Positions 20,167 through 29,738 of a DNA stretch of 64,000 nt are shown in pieces. The notes beneath the pieces were generated by a model. It saw only the letters and a program-made list of their open reading frames with translations. It was not told the DNA's origin and did not search any database. Origin of the DNA: Limosilactobacillus equigenerosi DSM 18793 = JCM 14505 (lineage in GTDB: Bacteria; Bacillota; Bacilli; Lactobacillales; Lactobacillaceae); assembly GCF_001311375.1 (NCBI RefSeq), contig NZ_BBAS01000005.1:35275-99274 (forward strand). The letters run 5' to 3'. A program made the translations under genes and the position numbers. Each line of letters starts with the position of its first letter. The first letter of the stretch is position 1.

Positions 20167-21402
20167 TTACTTACCAGCGTTCTTTAATTCGTCACCGATT
20201 AAGTCACCAAGAGTAAATCCGGTTTCTTCTTCAGGGGCATCAGCCACGAAGTTGTTCGTGTTGTTACGACGACGTGGACGACGGTTGCCACCGTTGTTGT
20301 TATTGTTTTCAGCACCAGCTGGAGCTTCTTGTAAGGCCTTGATTGAAAGACCTAAACGTTGCTTATCAGCTTCAACGTTAAGTACCTTAACCTTAACTTC
20401 TTCCCCAACCTTAAGGACATCAGCAGGCGTTGCGATGTGCTTGTGTGAGATTTGAGAAATGTGAACTAAACCTTCAACACCAGGGAAGACTTCAACAAAG
20501 GCACCAAAGTCCGTAAGACGCTTAACAGTACCAGTTAATTCAGCACCTTGTGGGGCCTTTTCTTCAATGTTATCCCATGGTCCAGGTAACGTTTGCTTGA
20601 TAGAAAGGGAAATCCGTTCCTTATCAGCATCAACGCTTAAGACCTTCACGTCAACTTCTTGACCAACTTCTAAGACATCAGCTGGCTTAGCAACGTGGTC
20701 GTATGAAATTTCAGAAACGTGAACTAATCCGTCAACCCCACCAAGGTCGATGAAGGCACCGAAGTTCGTCATCCGAGCAACCTTACCCTTAACAACGTCA
20801 CCGGCAGCTAATGAACCGAAGATCTTAGCAGCTGCTTCAGCGTGTTGTGCTTGAACGATTTCCTTGTGTGAAAGGATCAAACGGTTTTCGCTTGGTTCAA
20901 TTTCCACAATCTTGAATTCAAGTTCTTGACCCTTGAATTGGTTTAAATCATCAACGTAGTGATCAGTAATCATTGATGCAGGTACGAAACCACGTACTCC
21001 AGCATCAACAACCAATCCACCACGAACGGCTTGCGTAACCGTAGCCGTAATCGTTTCGCCAGCTTCGAACTTAGCTTGTACTTCGTCCCAAACCTTCATG
21101 GCTTCTAAACGACGGTGTGAAAGCAAGTAGCTCCCGTTTTCCTTATCGCTGCCGATCTTTGAGATAACAACCAAGTCTAAGACATCCCCAACCTTAACAA
21201 CATCGTTGATGTCCGTAACTGGCTTCGTTGAAAGTTGGTTGGCAGGAACAATTCCTTCAACCCCGGCACCTTCAATCCCAACGACTGCTTGGCGATCGTC
21301 ATCGATTTGCAATACCTTCCCCTTCACAACATCACCAACGTTAACTGGCTTGATGCTGTCAAGTGCTTCTAACATCGCGTTCATAGTTTCATTTTCAGCC
21401 AT
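20167..21402 (-). CDS. rpsA: 30S ribosomal protein S1 homologue, four S1 domains
   Basis: A 411-residue protein with four S1/OB repeats starting near residues 18, 105, 191 and 277. Examples are GDVVKGKVLQIDDDRQAVVGI, GDVVKGKVARMTNFGAFIDLGGVDGLVHVSEIS and GAELTGTVKRLTDFGAFVEVFPGVEGLVHISQISH. The tail is Asn/Arg-rich (ENNNNNGGNRRPRRRNNTNN) and probably binds RNA. Firmicutes S1 homologues are shorter than the six-domain enterobacterial S1. Located after cmk as usual. Confidence 0.93.
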   Translation of the reverse strand: MAENETMNAMLEALDSIKPVNVGDVVKGKVLQIDDDRQAVVGIEGAGVEGIVPANQLSTKPVTDINDVVKVGDVLDLVVISKIGSDKENGSYLLSHRRLEAMKVWDEVQAKFEAGETITATVTQAVRGGLVVDAGVRGFVPASMITDHYVDDLNQFKGQELEFKIVEIEPSENRLILSHKEIVQAQHAEAAAKIFGSLAAGDVVKGKVARMTNFGAFIDLGGVDGLVHVSEISYDHVAKPADVLEVGQEVDVKVLSVDADKERISLSIKQTLPGPWDNIEEKAPQGAELTGTVKRLTDFGAFVEVFPGVEGLVHISQISHKHIATPADVLKVGEEVKVKVLNVEADKQRLGLSIKALQEAPAGAENNNNNGGNRRPRRRNNTNNFVADAPEEETGFTLGDLIGDELKNAGK

Positions 21403-21467
21403 CTAATAAAATCCTCCTAGTGACAATTAACTCTGATTACTATTTTACTAAATGAAATCCGCTTTGA

Positions 21468-22154
21468 CTAGTGTTTTAACCGATTTGTTGAGTTTTTTTC
21501 GATAATTTCACTAATCTCGTTCACAACTTCCTCAATCGTTAAGTGCGTCGTATCTAAGCGAATCGCATCGGGCGCTTGGGTTAATGGCGACACTGCCCGC
21601 GTGGAATCCTTTTGATCCCGTAATTCAATCGCTGCTTGTAATGCTTCGATTGATTGGGTTGGTAATCCCCGTTGCTTATTATCTTCATACCGCCGCCGGG
21701 CCCGTTCATAAGCCGAAGCAACCATAAAGATTTTAACTGGCGCCTGAGGCAAGACCGTCGTTCCAATATCACGACCATCCATGACAATATTGTCGGTCGC
21801 CGCAATTTCCCGTTGCATGGCCACCATGGCCGTCCGAACTTCACCAATCGCTGCGACGGCTGAAACATTAGCCGCCACTTCGCTCGTCCGAATCAATTGG
21901 GTCACATTTTGGTCGCCTAAGAAAACTTGTTGCGGATCCCCCGCTTCAAAGCGGAGTGGTAAATGTTGCGCAATTTCAATAATCGCTGCTTCATCATCCA
22001 TAGCCACTCCTTGTTGTAAGGCCGCTAGTGTCACCGCCCGGTACATCGCACCAGTATCACAGTAGATAAAGCCAAACTTTTGGGCAACTAACTTCGCCAC
22101 CGTACTCTTACCGGCTGAGGCTGGTCCATCAATTGCTACTTGAAAACTCGTCAT
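21468..22154 (-). CDS. cmk: Cytidylate kinase
   Basis: Phosphorylates CMP and dCMP. The P-loop is AIDGPASAGKSTVAK. The NMP-binding region shows YCDTGAMYRAVTLAALQ, MDGRDIGTTVLPQAPVKIFMVASAYERARRR and the lid/RDQKDSTRAVSPL. 228 residues, normal length. Located between the LysM protein gene and rpsA, the standard order. Confidence 0.95.
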   Translation of the reverse strand: MTSFQVAIDGPASAGKSTVAKLVAQKFGFIYCDTGAMYRAVTLAALQQGVAMDDEAAIIEIAQHLPLRFEAGDPQQVFLGDQNVTQLIRTSEVAANVSAVAAIGEVRTAMVAMQREIAATDNIVMDGRDIGTTVLPQAPVKIFMVASAYERARRRYEDNKQRGLPTQSIEALQAAIELRDQKDSTRAVSPLTQAPDAIRLDTTHLTIEEVVNEISEIIEKNSTNRLKH

Positions 22155-22165
22155 TAACTCTCTCC

Positions 22166-22978
22166 TTACCGTACTCGTAATTGTTGCCCAGGTTGTAAGT
22201 TAGCACTTGAACTTAAGCCATTCAGTTGCATCAATTGTTGCACCGTAATTCCGTTGTTAACAGCCACTCGGTAAAGACCTTGCCCCCGTTGCACCGTCGC
22301 ATAGTTAGAGCCAGTGTTGGTCGTTTGGGCAGCCGGTTGTTGAGCTGGTTGGGCTTGAGCTTGGTTAGCATTGGATTGACTCGCTTGACTAGCTTCCTTA
22401 GCAGCTTTTGCGGCTGCCTTGGATGAAGCTTTCGCTGCCTTTACTGACTCCCGCTTTGCCTTGGCTGAATCAGCCGCCGCTTGCTTCTTTTCACTAGCAC
22501 GTTTTGCCTTTGCGGCCTTTTCCTTAGCTAATTTAGATGACTTTTTCGCCGCGGCCTTCTTCTTGGCAGCTGCTTCTGACGCTTTCTTAGCGCTTGCGGA
22601 TTTTTCAGCCGCGCGCTTTGAAGCTTCTTCTGAATGCCGCTTGTTAGAGCTTTCCACCGCTTCCGTTTGTGGGTGACTAAACTTATTTTGATTTTGCACC
22701 CAGTAAATCACTGGCGTAGCAGCTAAGCCGACCACCAAAATTACTAACAACGTTAATAATTGGTTCCCCATCCGCTTTGAACGCACCGCCTTGGGGTCAT
22801 CTTCAAGCGAAACTTCTTCAACAACTGGTTCATCACTACCTGGTTGCTCCGTCTGCGTGGCGTCATCCTTAACTTCCGATTCATCTAACCCCGCCGTTGG
22901 ATCGACTTCTGGGGCTTCGTCAAACGTCTTATTCCATAATTGGTCATCCGTTGGTTGCTTTTCTGGTTCTTTACTCAT
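22166..22978 (-). CDS. LysM domain membrane protein (YpbE-like)
   Basis: The 270-residue protein has an acidic cytoplasmic N-terminus (1-70). One transmembrane helix (about 73-91, LLTLLVILVVGLAATPVIYW) is followed by a long Ala/Lys/Ser-rich stretch (~105-205) resembling a wall-spanning stalk. A C-terminal LysM domain (~222-270, YATVQRGQGLYRVAVNNGI...QQLMQLNGLSSSANLQPGQQLRV) should bind peptidoglycan. This is the gene usually found between recQ and cmk. Confidence 0.85.
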   Translation of the reverse strand: MSKEPEKQPTDDQLWNKTFDEAPEVDPTAGLDESEVKDDATQTEQPGSDEPVVEEVSLEDDPKAVRSKRMGNQLLTLLVILVVGLAATPVIYWVQNQNKFSHPQTEAVESSNKRHSEEASKRAAEKSASAKKASEAAAKKKAAAKKSSKLAKEKAAKAKRASEKKQAAADSAKAKRESVKAAKASSKAAAKAAKEASQASQSNANQAQAQPAQQPAAQTTNTGSNYATVQRGQGLYRVAVNNGITVQQLMQLNGLSSSANLQPGQQLRVR

Positions 22979-23041
22979 GGTATTCCTCCATCTAAATTAA
23001 TCTCGCATTCTATCATATCATTATTTTCAAGGGTCGGTCTA

Positions 23042-24482
23042 CTAGTTAAAGAATTGTTTTAACCGCTTTTCCCACGCCAAGGGATTTTGCTCCCGATTTG
23101 GAACTTCCCACGCTGGTAAATCCAACGTTGCTGGCGTCCAAGCGGGTTGACAGCCATCGCAACACCGCGCCTGACTGGCTCCGGTTTCACCAAAATACCG
23201 CCAAATTAGCTGCCGCCGACAACCTTGCACTTGCAGATAACTTTGCATCCACTGTAATTGTTGCGCCAATTCAGCCTGATGCGGCGCTAAAAAGGCCGCC
23301 AGTTCGCTTGGCGCAATTCCATGCGTTAAGTAAAATTGTAAAATTTCCCGTTGCTCGCCTAACGCGCTCGCTGGTAATTGACGGGCTTGGACTTGTTCCA
23401 AAATAGGTACGGGTGGGATTTCAATTTGGTTTAAGCTTTGTGGGAGCAATTCATCCCCCGGGGCATTCAATAAAATTGCCACACTTGGTTGCCCATTCCG
23501 GCCCGCCCGGCCAACTTCTTGCACATAGTCATCCAAACTCTTCGGTAAATGATAGTGAATCACATACCGAATATTATCCTTATCAATCCCCATCCCAAAG
23601 GCACTCGTTGCACAAATGACATCTAATTGATCGCGCATAAAATGTTGTTGAATTCGATACCGTTCCAAGGCGTCCAACCCCGCGTGGTACGATGAGACTT
23701 GCAGCTCAGTTGCGGCTTGTAAGGCGGTCGCCATTTCGTTGGCTAATTGGCGACTGGAAAAGTAAATAATCCCTTGGCCACCAAGTTCCTTAACCAAAGC
23801 TAATAGGCGCTGTTGCTTCGTTGCCTCGTCCGCCACTTTTTCAACCGCAAAAAAAGATATTCGGCCGGTTAACTGATTCAACAATTTGCGTCACTTGCGT
23901 TTCCACCAACCCGAGTCGGGCCAAAATATCAGTTCGGACTTTGGGCGGGGCCGTGGCGGTTAACATTAACAACCGCGGTGGGTTTAATTGCTGTAAGACA
24001 TCTTTAAGCAATAAATATTCAGGCCGGAAATTGGGCCCCCATTGCGAAATACAGTGTGCCTCATCAATGACCACCAAGCCGATTCCTTGGCGTTTTAAGG
24101 CCGTTAAGATTTTCGGTTTCACCAACGTCTCTGGTGAAATAAAAATAAATTGATACTCCCGTAAATGCTGTAAAACTAATTGTTGTTCTTGATACGTCAA
24201 CGTTGAATTTAACATGACTGCCCGACCATGCCCATGTTCGCGGATGCGGTTAACTTGATCTTGCATCAACGAAATTAAGGGGGACACAATCACAATTGGG
24301 GCCTGAATTACGTAACGTGGCAATTGATACAAGAGGGACTTCCCGGCGCCGGTTGGCAAGACTGCCAGCGTCGGTTCCCCATTTAACACCGCTGTTAAGG
24401 TTGGTAATTGCCCCGGTCGAAAGTCAGCAAACCCAAAATGCGTCTGCAATAATTTATGCAATTGATCCGTTGTAATCGCCAT
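23042..24482 (-). CDS. recQ: ATP-dependent DNA helicase RecQ (frameshifted)
   Basis: A 3'-5' superfamily 2 helicase. Motif 0 FGFADFRPGQ, motif I LPTGAGKSLLYQLP, motif II VIDEAHCISQWG, motif III MLTATAPP, then FSSRQLANEMA, motif V ICATSAFGMGIDKDNIRYVIHY and motif VI QEVGRAGRNG. A zinc-binding element ends at CRRQLIWRYFGE...CCDGC. No HRDC domain. One extra base in the A-run at 23849-23855 splits it; the corrected join is NIFFAVEKVADE. The start overlaps the ypbB-like gene by 29 bases. Confidence 0.94.
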
Positions 24483-25512
24483 ATTCCTGATGACACCTCA
24501 TAATTTGATATAACCGAAAGTAAAAAAACGCCACCGTTGTTTCAACCGGAAAACGGGCTGCATCATATTCCCACGTCACGGCGGGTTGGTCGCTATACTG
24601 TTTCAAAATTGCCAGGACCGCTGGTGGAATTAGCGAAGCCATTTGAAGCTGATTTGGCATTAAAATGGCCACTTCTAATAAGTGTTCCCGAACCGTACTG
24701 AGCTTTAAATAACGGCGTTGACTGATTTGTTCCATTGTTAACCCCTGTTGATATGCTTGGAGGGTTTTGGCAGCACTGCTAGTAATGGGGCGAGGATTAA
24801 TTAAATCACTCATTAACGCTGCCAACGGTCCCCCTTGTTGGGCAATCCCGGTCGCCATAAACAACCAGGTATCCCGAATCATCAGCCGCACTTCAGGTAA
24901 GGCAACCGCTAATTCAGCGGCCGCTTGCCGCTCAGTCCACCCAATTAAATGATACCCAATTAAGCGATAGGTCCACACTATCGCCAAGCGTTCATCATGT
25001 TGCGCTAGTTGCGCTACCAGTTGAGTGATTTGGGTTTCAATTAACGTTAAATCTGATTTGGCTAACGCTTGCACCCATTGACGCACCCGTTGCATTTCAA
25101 ATTCATTTAAATTAACCGGTACATAGTGAGCGTGTTGGTGCTTAAATTCCGAAATCACTTGCAAGGCGAGTAATAATCGTTGGGAATATTGATCAACATT
25201 TGTTACCCACGCCCACGCCCCGAACTGACTTTGGTAGTGTTCTCGTTGCCAATTACTTAAATGGTCAGCCCCGGCACTCGTTAACCAAGCTTGTTGGTCC
25301 GCTTGTTGCACCCAACCTCGTTGTTCCCATTGCCGGATCATTCGTTCCCATTGACCACGCGTTAACTGGCGCCGCGCCCCCAGCATCCCTAAAATATGGT
25401 AATTATAGGCCCAAAATAAAGTCGCCTCCGACCGCCGCCCGCGCAAAATATTTTCAATAACTCGTAACCGCCGTGGTTGTGGACTTAGTAACTGTAATAA
25501 ATCTTCTTCCAT
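24454..25512 (-). CDS. YpbB-like RecQ-associated helix-turn-helix protein
   Basis: About 352 residues from the ATG at 25512 (GGGGAG upstream). The C-terminal part includes TSSAAKTLQAYQQGLTMEQISQRRYLKLSTVREHLLEVAI, an HTH_40/helicase-associated wHTH motif. The N-terminal two-thirds is helical with no recognisable enzyme motif. It overlaps recQ and precedes it in the operon, a conserved pairing in Firmicutes. A role with RecQ is inferred only from this context. Confidence 0.75.
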   Translation of the reverse strand: MEEDLLQLLSPQPRRLRVIENILRGRRSEATLFWAYNYHILGMLGARRQLTRGQWERMIRQWEQRGWVQQADQQAWLTSAGADHLSNWQREHYQSQFGAWAWVTNVDQYSQRLLLALQVISEFKHQHAHYVPVNLNEFEMQRVRQWVQALAKSDLTLIETQITQLVAQLAQHDERLAIVWTYRLIGYHLIGWTERQAAAELAVALPEVRLMIRDTWLFMATGIAQQGGPLAALMSDLINPRPITSSAAKTLQAYQQGLTMEQISQRRYLKLSTVREHLLEVAILMPNQLQMASLIPPAVLAILKQYSDQPAVTWEYDAARFPVETTVAFFYFRLYQIMRCHQEYGDYNGSIA

Positions 25513-25589
25513 TGGCTCCCCTTCCCTTACTAAAAACGGTCGATTCGTTCGCTTATTATAACGTAAGCGTAACCAATCGACCATTCTTT

Positions 25590-26156
25590 TTACGATTTTT
25601 GATATTGTTTTACCACGCCTTTGAGTGAATTAGCTAATAGCGCAAACAACGCGGCTAATATCAACCCTTTCAAGACATTGAACGGCGCCACCCCGAGCGC
25701 AATTAATTGTCCCATCGGCACACTTGTGCCAGCCCCAAACTACTGAATACAGCGGGACTAAAACCCATAAGTTTAGTAAGGACATGACTAGCGTTAACGT
25801 AATAGTAGCTACTGCCCCACCAATGTAAAGGCGTTTGTATAATTTCCATTTGGGATGTTGAAAGGCCCAATTGAACGGAAAAATTAAACAGGCGGCTGAA
25901 ATTAAATTGCTTAATGAACCTAACCAGTCGCCCCCTACCATTAAATGCAAGACAACTTTAATCGCAGCAGTAGCTAACCCACTCCAAGGGCCGAAACACC
26001 ACGTGACCAAAATTACCGGCAAATCAGAAATATCCAATTTCAAAAAGCCGGCTACGGAAAATGGGTTCGGAATTTCGAAAATCATTAAAATAAAGGCAAG
26101 CGCCCCATGATCGCTACCATCGCCATCCGTTGTAAGCGTAAATGTGAATTCGTCAT
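25590..26156 (-). CDS. ribU: Riboflavin ECF transporter S component RibU (two frameshifts)
   Basis: A six-helix riboflavin-binding membrane subunit. After restoring one G near 26106, the N-terminus reads ALAFILMIFEIPNPF. FLKLDISDLPVILVTWCFGPWSG and IKVVLHLMVGGDWLGSLSN are RibU hallmarks. A second missing G near 25738 restores GAGTSVPMGQLIALGVAPF and ...LANSLKGVVKQ. GGAGG precedes the ATG. The gene is directly controlled by an FMN riboswitch, which supports the substrate call. Confidence 0.93.
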
Positions 26157-26193
26157 GATCTAAACCTCCTCAAACTTTGCGAGATTTATCTCC

Positions 26194-26225
26194 AAAAAAA
26201 GAGGACACCAAAAAAGATGCCCTCA
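26194..26225 (-). terminator. FMN riboswitch expression-platform terminator
   Basis: GAGGGCATC pairs with GGTGTCCTC and is followed by seven T residues, between the FMN aptamer and the ribU Shine-Dalgarno. Formation when FMN is bound would stop transcription. Confidence 0.85.
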
Positions 26226-26231
26226 ATTAAT

Positions 26232-26339
26232 CTTCTGCATACCAGACTTTACTGTCGGCACCTGGAATTTCACCAGATTCCACCACGATTGTGGGTTGCG
26301 GGCTATACCGCCGGTCGGGAATTACACCCTGCCTTGAAG
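26232..26339 (-). promoter_or_regulatory. FMN riboswitch (RFN element)
   Basis: The minus strand carries the canonical RFN blocks in order: GGCAGGGTGTAATTCCCGACC, GGCGGTATAGCCCGC, TCTGGTGAAATTCCAG, GCCGACAGTAAAGTCTGG and a closing AGAAG that pairs with CTTC at the 5' end. It lies in the ribU leader and should turn off riboflavin uptake when FMN is plentiful. Confidence 0.96.
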
Positions 26340-26403
26340 ACAAACCTATTCACTTTGATTTCACTTGTTCAGTGTATCACTAGTCGGCATTAGCGTCAAC
26401 GGT

Positions 26404-27241
26404 TTAGCGTTGGCGTCGTCCCCGTCGTGCTGAACTTTGCGTTAACTTGGCTGGTCGTTTTCCTTGGCGGTGCCGAGGGTTACGACCCGATTTAACATTG
26501 GTTCGCTTGGGTTTCGTTGCTGTGGCTACAGCCTTTAATTCCTCGACTTCTTGTGGCCGTAATTCGCGCCATTCGCCCGGTTGCAACTTACCAAGCGTTA
26601 ATGGCCCATAACTTTCCCGGTGTAATTTCATCACGGGGTGACCAACGGCTTCTAACATCTTTTTCACTTGGTGGTAACGACCTTCATGAATCGTTAATTT
26701 TACAATTGAGGTGTGCTTTTGGTCGTCCGTACTCGTAACTTTGACCTTCGCGGGTTTCGCTTTCCGACCATCAATTTTAACCCCCAGGCGTAATTGTTGT
26801 TGATCGTCGTTTGATAATGCACCCTTAATTTTAGCAATATAAACCTTATCAACTTCAAACTTTGGATGCATCAAGCCTTGGGCTAAATTCCCATCGTTGG
26901 TCATGATTAACAAACCAGTCGTATCATAATCCAACCGCCCCACTGGGTACAACCGCACCGTGACATCTTCGGCGTCTAATAAATCAACGACCGTTCGCCG
27001 CCCCTTATCATCATGGGCTGAACTAATCACGCGGCGAGGTTTGTTTAACATGTAATAGGCTAAGGCTTCGCGTTCAATCGGGACCCCGTCAACTTCAATA
27101 TGATCTTTACTCGTTACCTTTGTCCCGAGTTCGCGCACCATTTCGCCATTGACTGTCACATGACCAGTCGTAATTAATTTTTCTGATGCCCGCCGCGAAG
27201 CTACCCCCGCTTGGGCCATCACTTTTTTGTAATCGTTCCAT
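26404..27241 (-). CDS. rluB: Pseudouridine synthase RluB
   Basis: Modifies 23S rRNA uridine in the A-loop region. The N-terminal S4 domain is KVMAQAGVASRRASEKLI and VTVNGEMVRELGTKV. The catalytic motif is LYPVGRLDYDTTGLLIMTNDG with the nucleophilic Asp in GRLD. The C-terminus is very basic. The natural start is probably ATG at 27241, directly abutting the scpB stop. It is out of frame only because the A-run opposite 27223-27228 has one base too many (corrected: MERLQKVMAQAG). Confidence 0.93.
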
Positions 27242-27826
27242 CTATTCTGCTTCCTCATTGATTGCTTGTTTTGATTGCAAAGCTTGTAAGAAAATATCGC
27301 CTGCTAACGCCGCTTCATCCGTCGTTGGTAACGCTGGTAAATCTGCCAACGTCGCCAAGTTAAAGTAGTCTAAGAAGGACGCCGACGTAGCATACCGAAA
27401 TGGGCGTCCGGGGACATCCAAACGGCCCTTCGTTTCAATTAGCCCGCGCATCATTAACTTTTGAATTGATCCGGAGCTCTGCACCCCCCGGATATCATCA
27501 ATTTCCAGCCGGGTAATTGGTTGCTTATAAGCAATAATGGCTAAGACTTCTAATAAGGCGTTGGTTAATGGAACCGTTAATGGCGCTTCAAAGTACCGCT
27601 TCATAATCGGTGCTAATTCGTTTTTGGTCGCTAATCGATACGTTTGGTCACTTTGTAGTAGTTGTAACGCACTTTGCTCATCAGTTTGATACCGGGTTTG
27701 CAACTGCGTTAATAATTCGGTCACCGTTGCATTCGGTAAATTTGTACTGTTAGCGAGTTCACTAACCGTAATCCCTTCGTCGCCACTAATGAAGAGTAAG
27801 CCTTCTAATTGCGCTAATTTATCCAT
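27242..27826 (-). CDS. scpB: Segregation and condensation protein B
   Basis: ScpB is the double winged-helix partner of the SMC-ScpA condensin. MDKLAQLEGLLFISGDEGIT and the core LLEVLAIIAYKQPITRLEIDDIRGVQSSGSIQKLMMRGLIETKGRLDVPGRPFRYATS are typical. The start at 27826 (GGAG upstream) overlaps scpA by eight bases (ATGGATAA). 194 residues. Confidence 0.95.
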   Translation of the reverse strand: MDKLAQLEGLLFISGDEGITVSELANSTNLPNATVTELLTQLQTRYQTDEQSALQLLQSDQTYRLATKNELAPIMKRYFEAPLTVPLTNALLEVLAIIAYKQPITRLEIDDIRGVQSSGSIQKLMMRGLIETKGRLDVPGRPFRYATSASFLDYFNLATLADLPALPTTDEAALAGDIFLQALQSKQAINEEAE

Positions 27827-28589
27827 GTTGATACTCCGCTTTCTTGGCGCCTGGCAAGATAATAATTGGGGCCAGGGGCGCACTTTGTTCAATTTTAATC
27901 GCTTGATATTTGGCTAAATCTAAAATCGCCATTAACGTGGTAATTAAATTATCCCGGGTCTTAGCATCAGCAAATAAATCTTCAAACCGAGTTGGGCCCG
28001 TCACCGTCGCTAACACATGGTCAATTCGTTCGGCGACCGTAATTGGTTCCGCTTGAATGGTTTGCGTAGCTGGCTCGCTAAAATGATGTCGTTTCATCAC
28101 CGCCGCAAAGGCTGCTTGCAATTCATCCAATGAGACCCCGGGGGCAAACGAAGCTTGAATTAAATCGGTTGGCACCGCCATCGCTTCCCGAGTATACGCT
28201 TGCGCCCGTTCTTGTTCCTTATCCTTCAAGTTGGCTGCCGCTTGCTTATAGCGTTGATATTCTAACAATTGACTAACCAATTCTTCCCGTGGATCAATGG
28301 TTTCATCCGGTTCGGGATCAAACTCCACGGTTGGTTGGGGCAGTAACATTTCACTCTTAATCGCCATTAAAGTCGCCGCAAGCACGAAGTATTCGCCAGC
28401 CACTTCTAATTGATGGGCGGTTTCCTGCCGTAACACCGCCATATATTGATCAGTAATCGCACTGATTTCAATATCGTAAATATCCATTTCGGCCTGCTTA
28501 ATTAGGTGAAGCAACAAGTCTAAGGGCCCATCAAAATCTTGTAAGTGTAAGGTAATATCACCGACGTGGCGCGGTAAATTGGTTGCCAT
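27819..28589 (-). CDS. scpA: Segregation and condensation protein A
   Basis: The kleisin subunit bridging SMC heads. The N-terminal LHLQDFDGPLDLLLHLIKQAEMDIYDI motif is diagnostic; the middle is acidic (PEPDETIDPREELVSQLLEYQRYK) and the C-terminal winged helix contains FEDLFADAKTRDNLITTLMAILDLAKY. I place the start at 28589 with GGAG eight bases upstream; it overlaps ribT. Confidence 0.95.
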   Translation of the reverse strand: MATNLPRHVGDITLHLQDFDGPLDLLLHLIKQAEMDIYDIEISAITDQYMAVLRQETAHQLEVAGEYFVLAATLMAIKSEMLLPQPTVEFDPEPDETIDPREELVSQLLEYQRYKQAAANLKDKEQERAQAYTREAMAVPTDLIQASFAPGVSLDELQAAFAAVMKRHHFSEPATQTIQAEPITVAERIDHVLATVTGPTRFEDLFADAKTRDNLITTLMAILDLAKYQAIKIEQSAPLAPIIILPGAKKAEYQHG

Positions 28590-28962
28590 TGATTTTCTCC
28601 TCATACTGCCGGGCTTTTTCCCAGCTTGATAATAATGATTGGGTCGTTAATGTCCCCATTAACCGATGTTCAGGATAGCGTTGCTTGAGCTCATCAAAAA
28701 TCGCAAACATATTGCGACCGGAGCGATCGCCTGGTGACAACGCAAATTCCCGTAGTAATACATACGTGGGGCCAAGTTCCACAATTACAATTCCGCTGAC
28801 CTGATTAATCGTGGGATTTTCCCATAACAAGACACTCCGCGGTGTAGTTAAACCCCAATCTAATAATTGATTTAAATCATCATAATTCGTTGCCCGATTG
28901 GTAATAAACGATAATAATCCGAGCGCAATTTTTCGATTTTCTTTTCGATATGTTTCTAACAT
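28558..28962 (-). CDS. ribT: RibT-like GNAT family acetyltransferase
   Basis: A 134-residue protein with a compact GNAT-like fold; conserved parts are YRKENRKIALGLLSFI, LLWENPTINQVSGIVIVELG and VLLREFALSPGDRSG. It occupies the ribT slot before scpA as in Bacillus, where RibT is riboflavin-linked though its substrate is unclear. Overlaps scpA by 32 bp. Function beyond fold is not certain. Confidence 0.75.
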   Translation of the reverse strand: MLETYRKENRKIALGLLSFITNRATNYDDLNQLLDWGLTTPRSVLLWENPTINQVSGIVIVELGPTYVLLREFALSPGDRSGRNMFAIFDELKQRYPEHRLMGTLTTQSLLSSWEKARQYEEKINGNQFTAPRR

Positions 28963-28973
28963 GATGCGTGCCT

Positions 28974-29738
28974 CTAATTTGAACCTAATAACGTCTGAAT
29001 TAACGTTGGCGGCGCTCCGTTTTCCTGTAAACGGGCTGCGAAACTGGCCCGTAACTTAGCGGGGGTAAAGTCTGCCACACCCGCTTGACGCCCCGCCTGT
29101 TTAACCCGTTGCCAAACAGCTTGCCGAGTAATTGGCTGCTGCCCACGCGCTTCAAATAAGTAAACTTGTGCGGGGGACAGCATCGTCAGGTATTCTTTGA
29201 GCGTGGTCGCTGTTAAATCATCGTACAAAACCACCCGTTTCGGTAGTTGAATTACTTGTAACGCAGCTTGAACATCCAAGACCTTCACTTGCGTTAATTC
29301 TTGGGCCCGCATGCCAGTCGTATACAACAATTCAATCATCAACCGCGTCCGTAATTGTTGGGCATCGGTCACGGCTAGCTGATCCAGAACTTGTTGAATC
29401 GCTGCCCCCGTTAACGGCCGCACCGCGGTTGGCTGCGCCGTTGGCAATTTCATTTTATGAACGGGATTGGTTTGTACCCATTGTTGCTGTTGTGCATACG
29501 CAAAAAAATGGCCTAATTGCAGTAACTGGCGCCGTTGAGTAGTTGGGCTGGTCGTTTGTTGTCGTTGCCAATGTTGTAAGGACCATTGATCAATTTGGGT
29601 CCATTGCTGAATCCCAATTGACTGAAAATAATTTTTGAACTGTAAAACACTTTGATAATAAGCATCCTTGGTGCGCGCTTGTAACGGTTGGGTTAAGAGC
29701 CACTCATGGTAGCTCGCCACCCAATTATTCATGGTCAT
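28974..29738 (-). CDS. XerD-like protein, truncated and lacking the catalytic tyrosine
   Basis: A 254-residue relative of XerD in the standard xerD-ribT-scpA order. The core-binding domain (1-100) and part of the catalytic domain are present. Arg I is kept (YTTGMRAQELTQV), but the HxLR His is Ala (TPAKLRASFA). The protein ends at LIQTLLGSN, precisely where LLGH...Tyr should follow, and ribT begins 11 bp later with its own GAGG. Streptococci have comparable non-catalytic XerD-like proteins beside scpA. It overlaps cvfB by 14 bp. Confidence 0.78.
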   Translation of the reverse strand: MTMNNWVASYHEWLLTQPLQARTKDAYYQSVLQFKNYFQSIGIQQWTQIDQWSLQHWQRQQTTSPTTQRRQLLQLGHFFAYAQQQQWVQTNPVHKMKLPTAQPTAVRPLTGAAIQQVLDQLAVTDAQQLRTRLMIELLYTTGMRAQELTQVKVLDVQAALQVIQLPKRVVLYDDLTATTLKEYLTMLSPAQVYLFEARGQQPITRQAVWQRVKQAGRQAGVADFTPAKLRASFAARLQENGAPPTLIQTLLGSN

